DNA from: Cristatella mucedo
Taxonomy: Eukaryota > Bryozoa > Phylactolaemata > Cristatellidae
DNA length: 64,000 nt
Assembly (NCBI GenBank): GCA_009760855.2
Contig: WPIO01000055.1
Coordinates: 1,976,501-2,040,500, forward strand
Direction of reading: 5' to 3'
In this document: piece by piece, positions 63,600 through 64,000 of the stretch
Layout of the letters: every line of letters starts with the position of its first letter
How positions within the stretch are numbered: the first letter of the stretch is position 1
Made by a program: the position numbers and the translations under genes
The notes under the pieces: model-generated
Told to the model about the DNA's origin: nothing
Seen by the model: only the letters and a program-made list of their open reading frames with translations
Database searches by the model: none

Positions 63600-64000
63600 T
63601 CATTTGTACTGCCCTCTAAGAGAAGGTTTTGTCGCTCACTTTGAGGTCACTTCATTTCTTGGCTCCAGCCTCTCTCTCTCAGATCTACTCCCCCACCAGG
63701 TTAAGCATCGTACCACCCGCTTTTCGGAATCCAACGGTCTACCAATACCTCGTACAAACCTCAAATCTTTTGGAGACCGTGCATTTAGTTCGTATGCTCC
63801 CAAAGCCTGGAACCCACTCCCGACTTGCGTCAGAACATCCCCTGACTTGACCACATTTAAAAAGAACTTAAAAACACACCTATATAGGACAGCAATTAGT
63901 GGGTCCTAAACTAATCACATTTGCATGCTGACCCTGTGCATGTCATCCCTAACCATGTTATTCATGTTGTTTATCAAGTATGATATTACTCACCATTCAA
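63600..64000 (+). mobile_element. LINE-A 3' copy, cut by window edge
   Basis: RT C-terminus (LLPHQVKHRTTRFSESNGLP, FGDRAFSSYAPKAWNPLPTC, TFKKNLKTHLYRTA) followed by the 3' UTR. The tip lies beyond the window. The copy is preceded by a SINE-2-type reverse tail (ATATATAATTCATTTGTACT). Confidence 0.85.

Overview
This window is eukaryotic DNA, almost certainly from an invertebrate animal whose species I cannot name. It holds one large split host gene in the right-hand half. Most of the rest is filled with decayed retrotransposons, tRNA-derived SINEs, DNA-transposon relics and simple repeats. There are no operons, no bacterial signals, no CRISPR array and no rRNA genes.

The host gene is a Werner-type RecQ helicase (WRN orthologue) on the + strand. 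I resolve 23 coding exons between 26381 and 56501. All use GT-AG introns, every junction is in phase, and together they give 4419 nt, or 1472 codons plus a stop. The order is a helical N-terminal exon resembling the segment after the exonuclease domain of WRN, an acidic linker, the RecQ helicase core (GYGKS Walker A, DEAH box, [10 protein letters not shown] motif VI), a four-Cys zinc site, a winged helix (RQC), HRDC, a C-terminal HTH segment, and a long low-complexity tail ending in a WRN-like motif and a lysine cluster. No DEDDy exonuclease domain was found in the 26 kb upstream, so it lies further upstream, is hidden in small exons I missed, or is encoded elsewhere.

Layout. 1-25 kb: LINE-A and LINE-B copies on both strands, minisatellites (597-1190, 4870-4959), a degenerate tandem repeat (5517-7425 and 9211-9670) holding a pogo-type relic (5944-6420), the most complete LINE-B (16925-19527) and a triple-nested insertion (21690-23016). 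25.8-26.3 kb: an uninterrupted (CTG)167 tract 65 bp before the first recognised WRN exon. 26.4-56.5 kb: WRN, with introns holding SINEs, LINEs, a 26-bp minisatellite, long microsatellites, a Tc1-type relic and two MITE-like elements. 56.5-64 kb: the 3' flank and more LINE/SINE copies.

Provisional names. LINE-A: CR1/L2-group element whose 3' end is a short stem-loop (AGAGA...TCTCT) followed by (ATT)n. LINE-B: related APE-endonuclease/RT element. SINE-1: tRNA-like head, (TTTA)n tail. SINE-2: tRNA-like head, with a 3' end shared with LINE-A. That shared end suggests LINE-A machinery moves SINE-2.
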